Shown: positions 11,501 through 19,230, numbered from the stretch's first letter. The stretch is 64,000 nucleotides of DNA from Flavobacterium macacae (GCF_003865365.1 NZ_RQVR01000009.1:99564-163563), one strand, 5' to 3'. Numbers and translations: made by a program. Notes: generated by a model not told the origin, from the sequence alone.

Positions 11501-11544
11501 ATTTAGTTAAAGAATTCAAAGCACATTTCTCGATAAAAAGATAA
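5536..11544 (+). CDS. Giant surface repeat protein with T9SS type-B sorting domain
   Basis: A 2002-residue exported protein. Order: signal peptide (1-21); Ser/Thr/Asn-rich N-terminal region; a proprotein-convertase P-domain-like beta sandwich at about 176-300 (TWVSDLAFYLVGP ... GGWSVRIFDCIGGDVG); a first repeat at about 412; a distinct insert ending in TTTYTFTPDLGQC; twelve further repeats of about 99 residues to about 1755; a short Ig-like part; and from about 1919 the gliding-motility/T9SS type-B domain beginning NYFTPNGDGIHDTWNI with the RYGKLV and GWDGTMNG motifs. Type-B domains direct export by the Por/Gld/Spr system (family knowledge). Paired cysteines in each repeat suggest disulphides. 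A role as adhesin is inference. It lies inside the split GLPGLI pseudogene together with the 110-residue protein. Confidence 0.93.
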   Translation: MKHYILLFCFLLLFIGKTNAQIVANGNSGETITAYTNGTPNDPIYIWCATGLSNNTASLTASSPSGPGTYTYNWFYHNEVNFSWTAYTTQTGTSSTISNLPSDGYRVQIYDSSNVLVACYVAWVWNMNGQLNPTATPTACNATNLAGNVGVNGSFSYYNPPLPPSIITPSTQISVCFSATHTWVSDLAFYLVGPPSCGSPTILLSPNPGALGQNSICNSGNNVANLCFSNTANANLNVCSANAPLTGNFNTYGPGSIPINWSPLYGCNAAQGGWSVRIFDCIGGDVGALTNATISFTNLQSVCNSLTSVTYTSGPINSIINDNSCSAATASIFQVPVSPALTNPITLNASTVLQWIASPATALTNPNSSNTSVIDLPDGNYNFTLVATVTYGSTSCTYSGGTSFLSASLDIPEPEDLNVCGTPPLVFDLTQNTPIVDPAGIYQVSYHNTLATAQSNTAPIAVPTAYLSSGNGEIIYVRVQSSAICFAVKDFTLNLSNSVVPLFDPVEAVCIGDVIPPLPLISNDDITGVWSPALDNTQTTTYTFTPDLGQCADPATLEIVVNTPPIISSPTPLEICDDNNDGFSTFNLTVKDDEITNGNTALVVTYHETLSNSQNGVGIIDPATAYQNVNQNTQTVYIRVVELNSNCASFETLQLVVLPNPTVVSVSDYELCDYTNPGDGIEEFDLGTKINEIINAQTNVSVDFYLDQAQATAGVLGTELPLLYQNIVSNPQTIWYRIENNATGCFSVGSFDLIVNLLPQITTPTTLTACGSNVTGQGQFDLTVKTTQITNGQNGFIVTYHTTLTGAGTETDEINPANDYTGLDGQIIYVRVENIDTGCFITTQFDLEVVDAPAPILPDPLYYCDPNNDGFGIFDLSTAAAQILAGNPNMTVTFHETAIDASFGVSAVGLTYNNINQWTQTLYVRLESNAGGCSYFGELQLIVNPTPVAVTPDPIQVCDETADGFATFNITIRNNQILNGADAQLHQITYHLTEANAIAASNAITNVLAFTNTVPNSQTIWVRVEIIATGCYDVVPLELIVNPLPVVPFPATPYEVCDVNNSGDEFEEFDLGSYIPTITSDPVMMVTYHFDQAAALAGTPSLPLLYTNQVAGVQTIFVRVTNSDTQCFAITLLDLRVEPLPAPVIPDPVVECDLDGNGFATFDLQALIIDILDGAPDTVITFHETYSNADLNFFPLGNTYENVNAFAQTIYIRAENILTGCYSVVSMELRVNASPEMPNLQNLQICDNNQDAIRTIDLTQQTQIILDAQTGGSTYSIRYFTSLANAQSGSSAIVAPTNFLGTNGQTIWVSVTDTVSECFTIGSFQLEIDTPLALSPAYSLSVCDNLSPANDSVGMFDLTSMNSVITGNASEYTVQYYLNQANAQSDTDAITNPEAFSNGSILGVNNPYTLFVAVTNTATTCRSYTTLTIRVLPIPTPNTDPQDLIACDDVNSPNGTEIFDLAVNEVYIQNNDPTLTFAYYPTEADAIAQTNQIMVPTAYEGVGIVYIRVMNSQADSNGNNCYVVVEQLLIVNPLPVVAVTPVINAVCQQNNTGTATFTLSNSNEEVLDGSQNTADFTFTYHLNQADAQIGNNPLTDQYVNLTNPQDIYVRVVNNVTGCVNPTAVVTLIADDGAIANPVDETDPAIALIIATCDDEGTNDGFHLFNLSDLDSTILGSQSTDPNYTIHYYTSQALIDQDVLNVGPATTNPSAIQTPGAFVNTEAFVQTIYAVVINTASVTGCPSVVSFPITVNPLPEPIIDNQGGVICVEFGTGNVITPIVLSTQYTSATHAFEWSLGNTVVGTDETHTINTMATATSVYSVIATDIQTGCVSNAVQTTITRSGPPVITNVQVTNAFTENQIITVTASGFGTYEYQIDNGPWQNSNVFSGVSIGEHSVTVRDVLREAGCGSGTEEAMAIGYPNYFTPNGDGIHDTWNIVGLDETAQIFIFDRYGKLVKQISAVGAGWDGTMNGQPLPSTDYWFKVNFIEQNLVKEFKAHFSIKR
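6771..10797 (+). repeat. About 13 coding repeats of roughly 300 bp
   Basis: Repeats share the pattern PxP.x.CDxNNDGF..FDL....I..G, then TYHxT..A, QTIYVRVEN..TGC and L.LxVNPLP. They differ enough in sequence to be old duplications rather than recent expansion. One non-repeat module (about 7024-7215) separates repeat 1 from repeats 2-13. Confidence 0.85.
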
Positions 11545-11561
11545 TTGATTTTTATGTTTTG

Positions 11562-11592
11562 AAAAAGGCTTCCGTTTGGAAGCCTTTTTTTT
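11562..11592 (+). terminator. Rho-independent terminator of the T9SS protein gene
   Basis: Stem AAAAAGGCTTCC / GGAAGCCTTTTT with a three-base loop and a following T run, 17 bases after the stop codon. Confidence 0.9.
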
Positions 11593-11640
11593 GCTTTTAA
11601 TTCTTTTATAAGAACATAAAAACCCAATTTTTGACTTTAA

Positions 11641-11902
11641 TTAAACTCCACGGTTTGGTATACCCCTGAAATTGCACTTTCGCAAGGGCCAGAAAAATAT
11701 TGGGGATTGCCGGGTTTGATTTTAGAAGCAACTGATGGAAAAACATCTTATTTGTGTCGAAAATTATTTTAAATCCAAAATGGTAAAAGACTTAAAAAAG
11801 GTAAAAAGTCAATAGTAAAGAATTTGAAGAAATTACCGAAAAACAATTAGAAAGCAGGAAAGATGCTAATGGAATAATTCGTTTAAACTTCAGCGGGCGT
11901 TA
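11641..11902 (+). pseudogene. GLPGLI family gene, 3' half of a split pseudogene
   Basis: One frame reads TVWYTPEIALSQGPEKYW then GLPGLILEATDGKT, matching the intact paralogue at about residues 200-230; it then hits a stop near 11771. After frameshifts the homologous C-terminal end resumes as KVNSKEFEEITEKQLESRKD and ends at 11902. About 80-90 residues of the middle of the family are missing between this and the 5' half at 4563-4962. Several frame breaks mean neither half is functional. The rest of the 11545-11946 interval holds only the terminator and an AT-rich leader for the barrel gene. Confidence 0.85.
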
Positions 11903-11946
11903 ATCTAATTCAAAATTTACATATCTTCACGACATATAATTCCACT

Positions 11947-14667
11947 ATGCAAAAAATAATTACTCTTGCTTTTTTTCTGCTTTTTTCAGTTTTTTCGAAT
12001 GCCCAAAATATCAGAATGGAAGGTTTTATTACCGATTCAAAAACGTTCGGTTTGGAAATGGCGAATGTCATGGCGGTCAATCAAACCAATAACGCAATGG
12101 ATTCTTATGCGATTACAAATGATAAAGGAAAATTCCAGTTGTCATTAAAAGCAAATACTTCCTATAAAATAAAAGTCAGCTACATTGGCTTCCAAGGAAA
12201 AGAAATTGAAGTAAAAACAGGAACAGAAAACATCACGCAAGCCATCATTTTGGAAGAAGGAATTGGTCTTGATGAAGTGGAAATTGTGAGCGAAATGCCA
12301 GTTTCCATCAAAGGCGACACCATTGTTTACAACTCTGATTCCTTTACCAATGGAACTGAAAGAAAACTGGGCGATATCTTAAAAAAGTTGCCTGGCGTTG
12401 AGGTGAATAAAGACGGGCAGATTCAAGTGGAAGGAAAAACCGTTCAGAAATTAATGATTGACGGAAAAGATTTTTTTGACGGCGATACCAAATTAGGAGT
12501 GCAGAATATTCCGGCTGATGCCGTCGATAAAGTGCAGGTTTTGAGAAATTATAACGAAGTTTCGCAATTAAAAGGTCTTGAGAACAACGAAGAAAATATT
12601 GCCATGAACATCAAGCTGAAAGAAGGAAAAAAGAACTTTTGGTTTGGAGATATTACAGCAGGAATAGGTGTTGGGCACGAAGAAGAACGTTACATTGCCA
12701 ACCCAAAACTGTTTTATTACAGCCCAAAATACAGCATCAATCTTTTAGCGAATTTCAATAATATCGGCGAATTGCCATTTACGGCGCAAGATTATTTCAA
12801 ATTCACGGGCGGTTTCAGAGGAATCATGCGAAAAGGCGGTACTAATTTTAACGTTGCTTCCAATGACTTGGGAATTTCGATGGCTCGGAACAATCGCGCC
12901 AAAGAAATTGAAACGCAATTCGGAGCGGGGAATTTTAGTTATAATCCGGCAAAAGCGTGGACCATCAGCGGTTTTGGAATAATTACTTCGAGCGATACTG
13001 AAATGGAAACTTTTACAAAAAACAGTTACCTGAATACTGAAACGGGTGAAGTGGAAACAGAGCAGACTTCTGACGAAATAGCACTGCAAAAAACCAACCT
13101 CGGGCTTTTTAAGCTGAGCTCGAGCTATGTGCCAAATGAAAAAGTACACTTTGATTATGACTTGCTTTTAAAAACGTCAAAACAAGATGAAAATTTGGGA
13201 TTGCTGACCACGCAAACCGCGCAGGGAAGCAGCGTTCCCCAAGATATTTACACGAATAAGAAACAAAATCCGTTTTCTATAAACCAAAACCTGAATTACT
13301 ATTACACGGTGGATGATAAAAATGTGCTGGCTTTTGAAATGCAGCATTTATATCAAGACGAAGACCCATTTTACAATGCAAATTTATTGTTGCAGCCATT
13401 TAATTTGGCCGGATACAATGCGACTCAAGAAAGAAATATAATCAGCCAGGAACGTTTTGTCAGGACTAACAAAGTGGATGCGAAATTGGATTATTATTAT
13501 ATGGTGACGCCAAAAAGCAACATCAATTTTACATTAGGAAACACCTATTCCTACCAAAATTTCAACTCGCATATTTTTCAGATTTTGGACAATCAAGCCC
13601 AGAATGATTTGAACAGCGCCGAAAATAATAACGATGTGAATTACATGTTTAACGACGTGTTTTTAGGACTTCATTACAAATTTATTACTGGAAGATTCAC
13701 GTTCAATCCGGGTGTGAGCGTTCACAATTATTTTATGAAAAATGAGCAGCTGGATTCTGATTTTGACCGAAGTTTCTTCCGAGTGTTGCCCGACGTGTAT
13801 GCTTTGTATCAAATAAAAAAGTCAGAAACAGTGACGTACAATTTTACAATGCAAAATGATTTTACGGATATTTCGCAATTGGCCGAAGGTAATGTTTTTT
13901 CAAGTTACAACAGCCTTTTTCGCGGTCAAAGAAATCTTGAAAACGCCTTGAGCCAAACACATTCCCTGCGTTATTTTAAATTTAACATGTTCAACCAAAC
14001 CAACATTTCGGGTTTTGTAAACTACAATAAAAGGGTGGATGCCGTAAAAAGAATTGCATCATTTGACGGAATCAATCAAACGTCAACGCCGTTTAATTCG
14101 AACTTTGCTGATGAAACCTTGTCCGGATTTTTTAGGTACGGCCGTTCTTTTGCACGGTTTTACAAAGCTTCCGTCAGTGCCAATTTGAGTTGGTCAAAAC
14201 AAAACAATATTCAAGTCGATAGAAGTACGCAAGCCCAGATTTTTACTGCAACAGAAACTTTTACGCAAGGCTATAATTTTAGTTTTTCTACAAATTTCAA
14301 AAACCTTCCCAGCCTGGAAATGGGTTATGGCGTGACAATAAATGAATATCAGAACGATGTTTTTTACAACAATTCGCCTTTCGCCAACCTAGAATATTTT
14401 TTCTTAGACGCTTTTTCTTTCAAGGCTGAATATGAATTTAACAAGTACAGCAATAAGTCGAAAACGGTTGACAATCAGTATGATTTTTTATCCGCAAGTT
14501 TGTCTTACCAAAAGAAAGGAAGCAAGCTGGAATATAAAGTCGGAGCCACAAATTTGCTGAATACCACCAGTTTAAATGACGACAGTTTTAACCAATTTTT
14601 CACCAGAACGTCGCAATATCGTGTACAGCCCAGATACATGATTTTTTCGTTGCGATACAATTTGTAG
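11947..14667 (+). CDS. Outer-membrane beta-barrel protein with carboxypeptidase-regulatory and plug-like domains
   Basis: A 906-residue protein with signal peptide (1-19), a carboxypeptidase-regulatory-like domain at about 23-105 (GFITDSKTFGLEMANVMAVN ... VSYIGFQGKEI), a TonB-plug-like region at about 110-220 (GDTIVYNSDSF, LKKLPGVEVNKDGQI, KLMIDGKDFFDGD) and a long barrel of alternating aromatic strands to the C terminus, ending MIFSLRYNL. This is the flavobacterial family of TonB-dependent-receptor-like barrels; substrate unknown. Family members often follow a GLPGLI gene; here that partner is the decayed copy whose 3' end is 44 bases upstream. Confidence 0.88.
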   Translation: MQKIITLAFFLLFSVFSNAQNIRMEGFITDSKTFGLEMANVMAVNQTNNAMDSYAITNDKGKFQLSLKANTSYKIKVSYIGFQGKEIEVKTGTENITQAIILEEGIGLDEVEIVSEMPVSIKGDTIVYNSDSFTNGTERKLGDILKKLPGVEVNKDGQIQVEGKTVQKLMIDGKDFFDGDTKLGVQNIPADAVDKVQVLRNYNEVSQLKGLENNEENIAMNIKLKEGKKNFWFGDITAGIGVGHEEERYIANPKLFYYSPKYSINLLANFNNIGELPFTAQDYFKFTGGFRGIMRKGGTNFNVASNDLGISMARNNRAKEIETQFGAGNFSYNPAKAWTISGFGIITSSDTEMETFTKNSYLNTETGEVETEQTSDEIALQKTNLGLFKLSSSYVPNEKVHFDYDLLLKTSKQDENLGLLTTQTAQGSSVPQDIYTNKKQNPFSINQNLNYYYTVDDKNVLAFEMQHLYQDEDPFYNANLLLQPFNLAGYNATQERNIISQERFVRTNKVDAKLDYYYMVTPKSNINFTLGNTYSYQNFNSHIFQILDNQAQNDLNSAENNNDVNYMFNDVFLGLHYKFITGRFTFNPGVSVHNYFMKNEQLDSDFDRSFFRVLPDVYALYQIKKSETVTYNFTMQNDFTDISQLAEGNVFSSYNSLFRGQRNLENALSQTHSLRYFKFNMFNQTNISGFVNYNKRVDAVKRIASFDGINQTSTPFNSNFADETLSGFFRYGRSFARFYKASVSANLSWSKQNNIQVDRSTQAQIFTATETFTQGYNFSFSTNFKNLPSLEMGYGVTINEYQNDVFYNNSPFANLEYFFLDAFSFKAEYEFNKYSNKSKTVDNQYDFLSASLSYQKKGSKLEYKVGATNLLNTTSLNDDSFNQFFTRTSQYRVQPRYMIFSLRYNL

Positions 14668-14720
14668 TCCCGAAACTTCGGGAGCCAATCCAGCTTTTCG
14701 CTGCAATCTGGGCTAGGGAA
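14668..14720. repeat. Dispersed hairpin repeat, short copy A
   Basis: A small hairpin (CCCGAA AC TTCGGG) follows the stop codon, then CCAATCCAGCTTTTCGCTGC and AATCTGGGCTAGGG, which resemble the outer flanks of the longer repeats at 20632, 28213, 42848, 56668 and 63770 without their central stem. Confidence 0.55.
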
Positions 14721-14837
14721 AAGTACATTCTATAAATTTTTCAATATCAAAAATAGATCTAAAACAGTGCGAGGTTTTAGGGTAAAATATAACGCTAAAA
14801 TTCTGGTTTTTAGATCCAGTCGTCTTTAAAAATGATT

Positions 14838-14845
14838 TACATTTG
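14838..14845 (+). promoter_or_regulatory. Putative -7 promoter element (TACATTTG)
   Basis: Exact match to the Bacteroidota -7 consensus TAnnTTTG, 30 bases before the ATG at 14876. No convincing -33 TTG at the usual spacing. Confidence 0.45.
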
Positions 14846-14875
14846 TTAGAGACAAAATGCAAAAAAGCCAAAATT

Positions 14876-17164
14876 ATGAATAAGATTTACATCACTTCCT
14901 TATTGTTATTATCGGCAGTTTCCTATTCGCAAAATAAAATCGAACCAGGAACTTATGTTACCCAAACTGAAGGGCAAGAAATAAAATTAAAGCTGAGCGA
15001 CGATAATAAATTTGAGTTGGTTTTTTTTCAAGGCACTTATGAAACCAAAAATGATACTCTTTCTTTCAATGATCTGGGCGGAAAGAACTCCGGTTTTTCT
15101 GTTTTTCTTTCTTCAGAAGCCAATCCAAACCTAGGGAAAGTAAAAGTGCAATTGACAGGGAAACATGCTTCAGCTTACGCATCATCCCTTTATATTGGAA
15201 CGCAATCGGGCAAATCAAATCCGGTTTTTAAAAATATCAGTGATTATTCTTCTGAAATAAATTACAATGAAGATGAGCTGAATTTTGAAATCGACCGGGC
15301 TGATTTTTTCTATTTGGTAAATCAAGATTATAATGATCAAGCCACACTCGAAAAATATACTTTGCCAAGAAATGTGAATCAAATTAAATTTGAATACAAA
15401 ACCAATTATTTTGGAAAAGTGAAACTTGAGGGCTATCACAATGAAAAAAAAGAATTGGTAGTTGTTGAAAAAGGAAAAAAAAATCCATTAATTTTTGTTC
15501 TTGAAAGCGCCAAAAAAGCAACCGTAAAATCTGATATTTTGCCTCTTGAAACAAAAGTAGAAAACAATTGGACTTTTCCGGGCAAAAGGAAACTTTATGA
15601 CGATTATGGCGCAGTAGGTTCAACTTATAACAATGCTTCCGATTATAAATTAGTCATTCAGGATAATTTGCAAAAAGCAATGGAAGCTTCAAAAAAGACG
15701 CCTTCGAAATATCTTGTAATTTCGTATGATCCCGATAATAAAGAGACAAAATCTGAATTTGACAACTTTATCAATAACCAGCAATACTCTTTAGGTACGT
15801 ATGCGTCCTATGAAAACACTACCGAATATGATAAATACAATTATTATTTGGCAACTTCAAAAGACAAATCTTGGTTTCTGAAAAATAAAATTACGGACAA
15901 TCCCTCAACAATTGTATTGGATTCTGAAGGGAATATTTTGGCTAAGATAAAGGGCAGTCTGGCCACAAACAATTATCTTTTTGATGTGTATTACAGCGCT
16001 ATTCAAGAAAACTTGAAACAAGTAAAAGCCATTTCTGATTTGAATAAAGCCATCAGCTCCAAAGCAAAAGAGAAAGAAGTATTGAAGAAGATGCTACCGC
16101 TTTCAACCCAAGGTTCTGGATCGTCCCTTTATCCGCCAGTTGTAGCTGAGACCGCTTTTTTGCCACAAGTTGTTGAAGAAATTGTACCTGCAGAAGATAT
16201 CAGTGAAATGGCTGTGGATACGGCAAGGGCTTACACCGATTATTACGATCAAAATGAGCCGGTTTATACGAAAATTAATATTGACAAAAATAAATTGCTT
16301 GCTGTTTGGGACAAGATTGTAAAAATCCATGTAAAAGATTCCAAACCAGATATGGATTTTGTGAAAGTTTCTTTATCAGAAATAGAAAACAGTGGTTTTT
16401 ATAGTAAGATTTTTAACGAAGAAAGGCTGTTTGACGAAAGCAATTTTAAAGCTATTGATTATTTACTGCAAAATTATGATGAAATCTTGACGGAGCAGAA
16501 GAAATTAAAAGTACAGGATAGTATGGCTCTAGAGTATGATTATTACGATACTATAGAATATGTCTTGCCTAATGCAGTTACTTTAAATAGTTATTTAGTC
16601 ACGCCTGAAACATCTTCTGATTATCAAAAATGTCTTCTTGGAGTTTATAAAAAAATGATGGAAAAGCAAGTAGGGAATCATAACATGACAATTTCTTACT
16701 TTACTGCTCTAGAGGGTTTTTCTAGAAACCTGAATAAAGAAGATGCCTATGTTTCTGAATATGATTTTTTCTTTAACAAGACTTTTAAAGTAACAAATGA
16801 AATAGAAATATTAGATGAAATGTTTAGTGAGAGAGAAGCAATAGGCTCAGATTATTCAAATTGGAGCGTTTTTAAAAATTCGTATGCAAATACTTCCAAT
16901 CAAGCGGCGTGGTTTGTGGTTGAGAAATCTAAAAATCCAGAATCGATAAAAAAAGCGATAAAATGGTCAGAATCAAGTTTGAGGATTGAAAAAAACAATC
17001 CTTATTATTTAGATACTTTAGCGAAATTGTATTATAAAAACGGGGAAAAACAAAAAGCAATTGCTACGCAAGAACAGGCTTTGAAATATATAGGAGATAG
17101 TGATGAAGTCCCAAAGCAAGAGATGCAAACGGCTTATGAAAAGATGAAAACCGGAACTTACTAA
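14876..17164 (+). CDS. Secreted thioredoxin-like/TPR protein of unknown function
   Basis: A 762-residue protein starting at ATG 14876 (signal peptide MNKIYITSLLLLSAVSYSQ); an in-frame TTG 33 bases upstream lies in the promoter and is rejected. The central part (about 250-370) looks like a thioredoxin-type fold without a CxxC motif (YLVISYDPDNKETKSEF, then NPSTIVLDSEGNILAKIKG). The C terminus (about 660-745) has TPR-like helices (AAWFVVEKSKNPESIKKAI, YYLDTLAKLYYKNGEKQKAI). Its position by metK is probably coincidental because a terminator separates them. Specific function unknown. Confidence 0.8.
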   Translation: MNKIYITSLLLLSAVSYSQNKIEPGTYVTQTEGQEIKLKLSDDNKFELVFFQGTYETKNDTLSFNDLGGKNSGFSVFLSSEANPNLGKVKVQLTGKHASAYASSLYIGTQSGKSNPVFKNISDYSSEINYNEDELNFEIDRADFFYLVNQDYNDQATLEKYTLPRNVNQIKFEYKTNYFGKVKLEGYHNEKKELVVVEKGKKNPLIFVLESAKKATVKSDILPLETKVENNWTFPGKRKLYDDYGAVGSTYNNASDYKLVIQDNLQKAMEASKKTPSKYLVISYDPDNKETKSEFDNFINNQQYSLGTYASYENTTEYDKYNYYLATSKDKSWFLKNKITDNPSTIVLDSEGNILAKIKGSLATNNYLFDVYYSAIQENLKQVKAISDLNKAISSKAKEKEVLKKMLPLSTQGSGSSLYPPVVAETAFLPQVVEEIVPAEDISEMAVDTARAYTDYYDQNEPVYTKINIDKNKLLAVWDKIVKIHVKDSKPDMDFVKVSLSEIENSGFYSKIFNEERLFDESNFKAIDYLLQNYDEILTEQKKLKVQDSMALEYDYYDTIEYVLPNAVTLNSYLVTPETSSDYQKCLLGVYKKMMEKQVGNHNMTISYFTALEGFSRNLNKEDAYVSEYDFFFNKTFKVTNEIEILDEMFSEREAIGSDYSNWSVFKNSYANTSNQAAWFVVEKSKNPESIKKAIKWSESSLRIEKNNPYYLDTLAKLYYKNGEKQKAIATQEQALKYIGDSDEVPKQEMQTAYEKMKTGTY

Positions 17165-17175
17165 AATCTATAAAA

Positions 17176-17211
17176 ACAAAAAACCTTCAGCGAAAACTGA
17201 AGGTTTTTTTT
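17176..17211. terminator. Bidirectional terminator
   Basis: Stem AAAAACCTTCAG / CTGAAGGTTTTT flanked by A and T runs, between the convergent TPR-protein and metK genes. Confidence 0.9.
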
Positions 17212-17231
17212 ATGTTTGCAGTTTTTTGGAA

Positions 17232-18482
17232 TTAAATCCCAAAAGCACTTTTCACTTGATCCACAAAGTCTAATTTCTCCCAAGTAAACAATTCTACTTC
17301 AACGGTTTTTGTAAGCCCGCCCGGAGCAGAAAAAGTTTTTGTAACCTTTTCTGGAGTTCTTCCCATGTGTCCATAAGCGGCAGTCTCGCTGTAGATAGGA
17401 TTTCTCAATTTCAATCTCTGTTCAATGAAATAAGGACGCATATCAAAAATAGCTTCTACTTTTTTGCTGATTTCGCCATCCGTTAAATTCACTTTCGAAG
17501 TTCCGTAAGTTACCACGTTGATAGAAGTTGGTTTTGCAACCCCAATGGCGTAGGAAACTTGAACCAAAACTTCGTCGCATACTCCAGCAGCAACCAAGTT
17601 TTTAGCGATGTGGCGTGTAGCATAAGCCGCACTTCTGTCCACTTTACTTGGGTCTTTTCCAGAGAAAGCGCCACCGCCGTGGGCTCCTTTGCCACCATAC
17701 GTGTCAACGATAATTTTTCTTCCGGTCAAGCCAGTATCGCCGTGCGGTCCTCCAATTACGAATTTCCCGGTTGGATTGATGTGGTAGGTAATTTGGTCAT
17801 TGAATAAATGGGCATATTGAGGATATTTTGCCTTCACTCTTGGAATCAGGATAGAAACCAAATCTGATTTGATTTTCGCCAGCATTGCTGCTTCTTCAGC
17901 AAAATCATCGTGCTGTGTAGAAATTACAATAGCATCAATTCGTTGGGGTTTGTTATCGTCAGAATATTCTAAAGTTACTTGCGATTTTGCATCCGGACGC
18001 AAATACGTAATTTCAGCATTTTCTCTTCTCAAATTAGCTAATTCTTTCAACAAGGCATGCGATAAATCCAACGCCAAAGGCATATAGTTTTCCGTTTCGT
18101 TAGTTGCATAACCAAACATCATTCCTTGGTCTCCGGCGCCTTGCTCTTCTTTGCTAGCCCTGTCAACACCTTGGTTGATGTCTGCAGATTGCTCGTGAAT
18201 AGCCGAAAGAATGCCGCAAGAATTTGCCTCAAACATATATTCGCTCTTCGTGTAGCCAATTTTTCTAATTACTTCCCTCGCAATATGTTGAACGTCAAGA
18301 TAGGTGTTTGATTTCACTTCACCAGCCAAAATTACTTGTCCGGTTGTTACCAAAGTTTCACAAGCTACTTTTGATTCCGCATCAAAAGCCAAGAAATTAT
18401 CAATTAGTGCATCAGAAATTTGGTCAGCAATTTTATCTGGATGTCCTTCGCTCACAGACTCTGACGTAAATAAATAAGCCAT
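17232..18482 (-). CDS. metK: S-adenosylmethionine synthetase
   Basis: Makes S-adenosylmethionine from methionine and ATP in the cytosol. The 416-residue length and motifs fit: [16 protein letters not shown] at residues 13-28, [12 protein letters not shown] (the family signature), and [19 protein letters not shown] with the phosphate-binding residues. It has a 5' leader of about 130 nt behind a good promoter. It lies divergent from the osmC/metH side, making this a methionine-cycle neighbourhood. No SAM riboswitch was recognised in its own leader. Confidence 0.97.
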   Translation of the reverse strand: MAYLFTSESVSEGHPDKIADQISDALIDNFLAFDAESKVACETLVTTGQVILAGEVKSNTYLDVQHIAREVIRKIGYTKSEYMFEANSCGILSAIHEQSADINQGVDRASKEEQGAGDQGMMFGYATNETENYMPLALDLSHALLKELANLRRENAEITYLRPDAKSQVTLEYSDDNKPQRIDAIVISTQHDDFAEEAAMLAKIKSDLVSILIPRVKAKYPQYAHLFNDQITYHINPTGKFVIGGPHGDTGLTGRKIIVDTYGGKGAHGGGAFSGKDPSKVDRSAAYATRHIAKNLVAAGVCDEVLVQVSYAIGVAKPTSINVVTYGTSKVNLTDGEISKKVEAIFDMRPYFIEQRLKLRNPIYSETAAYGHMGRTPEKVTKTFSAPGGLTKTVEVELFTWEKLDFVDQVKSAFGI

Positions 18483-18617
18483 AAATTTTTTATTTTTTTG
18501 GAATCAGAAAATTTGTCGGAAAGGCTAAAGGAGAGTTTTTCTGCTTTAGCATTTTTGTGATACAAAGTATCAGAGGTTGCAATCAGTTCAAATTTTTCCT
18601 CTTCTAGATTTCGACTG

Positions 18618-18647
18618 CAAATGTATGAAATGGAATTGACTTGCAAA
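18618..18647 (-). promoter_or_regulatory. metK promoter
   Basis: Reading the minus strand: TTTG at 18647-18644, 18-base spacer, then TACATTTG at 18625-18618, a full match to TTTG-N(17-23)-TAnnTTTG. The implied leader of about 130 nt contains two small hairpins (GATA-TATC near 18570 and GCTAAAG-CTTTAGC near 18522-18555). Confidence 0.65.
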
Positions 18648-18795
18648 TTATTCTTAACTTTTTTTTCTGTCAAATGTTAAAATCTAAAAAACTAAATACG
18701 TAGTATTTAAATATATATAGCAACACCTCTAAATGTTAAAGTTTGTTTTTTTTGATTGCAAATTCAAAATTTGTTCTGAAGTTTGCAGTATCAAA

Positions 18796-18882
18796 ATGAA
18801 AGAAAAAATGAAAATTATTATTTGTCATATGTATTGCAAAATGTGGAACATTCCCGCAGAGCGAACTAGTGCCAAATTTTAA
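18796..18882 (+). CDS. Candidate leader peptide 1 (28 aa, Ile/Met/Cys-rich)
   Basis: A short frame reading MKEKMKIIICHMYCKMWN followed by ten ordinary residues and TAA. It is followed after 19 bases by a terminator hairpin (18902-18936). Bases 18856-18861 (GCAGAG), inside the peptide codons, are complementary to CTCTGC at 18909-18914 in the terminator's left arm, the layout of a ribosome-controlled attenuator. Met is at 1, 5, 12 and 16, Cys at 10 and 14, three Ile in a row at 7-9. Translation is not proven. Confidence 0.4.
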   Translation: MKEKMKIIICHMYCKMWNIPAERTSAKF

Positions 18883-18901
18883 TTTTTTTAAAATATATAG
18901 C

Positions 18902-18936
18902 AAAAAGCCTCTGCCGAAAACAGAGGCTTTTTTTTT
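18902..18936 (+). terminator. Terminator or attenuator after leader peptide 1
   Basis: Stem AAAAAGCCTCTG / CAGAGGCTTTTT with a long T run. No full gene precedes it on the plus strand. Immediately beyond, 18957-18997 forms another hairpin (GAATTGAAAT / ATTTCAATTC, 10 bp). Confidence 0.75.
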
Positions 18937-19042
18937 GGAATAAATTAAAAATATCAGAATTGAAATTCTCTATTAGCTAACTCAACCATTTCAATTCTCC
19001 TCCTCAGAAAATTATTTTTTTTGGGGAGGTAAAAATAAAATT

Positions 19043-19129
19043 ATGAAGACAACGATTATTATTATCTCTAAAAAACAAATGTGGATGTATTGCCGCCCAA
19101 TGCTCCATTACCAAAAGACAACGACTTAA
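19043..19129 (+). CDS. Candidate leader peptide 2 (28 aa, Thr/Ile then Met/Cys)
   Basis: A short frame reading MKTTIIIISKKQMWMYCRPM followed by LHYQKTTT and TAA. A terminator stem follows at 19152-19183. Bases 19110-19117 (ACCAAAAG) inside the peptide are complementary to CTTTTGGT at 19157-19164 in that stem, so a ribosome stalled on the Ile, Thr, Met or Cys codons would free the antiterminator. It shares an Ile run, a Met-Tyr-Cys core, a basic residue and Trp with leader peptide 1. Downstream genes are osmC-like and a homoserine-dehydrogenase relative, consistent with Met/Thr-family control, but the sensed amino acid is undecided. Confidence 0.5.
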   Translation: MKTTIIIISKKQMWMYCRPMLHYQKTTT

Positions 19130-19151
19130 TCTCTGTTTATATTCAAGTGTA

Positions 19152-19188
19152 AAGTCCTTTTGGTAAGCCAGCCAAAAGGACTTTTTTA
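19152..19188 (+). terminator. Attenuator-type terminator before osmC
   Basis: A perfect 12-bp stem (AAGTCCTTTTGG / CCAAAAGGACTT, 8-base loop) and T run, 43 bases before the osmC start and 22 bases after the leader-peptide stop. Confidence 0.75.
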
Positions 19189-19230
19189 TTTTATCTAAAT
19201 ACTCAATTAAAAATCTCAATACCCAAAATT

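Noticed and set aside
18452..18673. 73-codon minus-strand frame overlapping the metK start
   Set aside because: Starts upstream of the inferred metK transcription start, low-complexity residues, overlaps metK out of frame.
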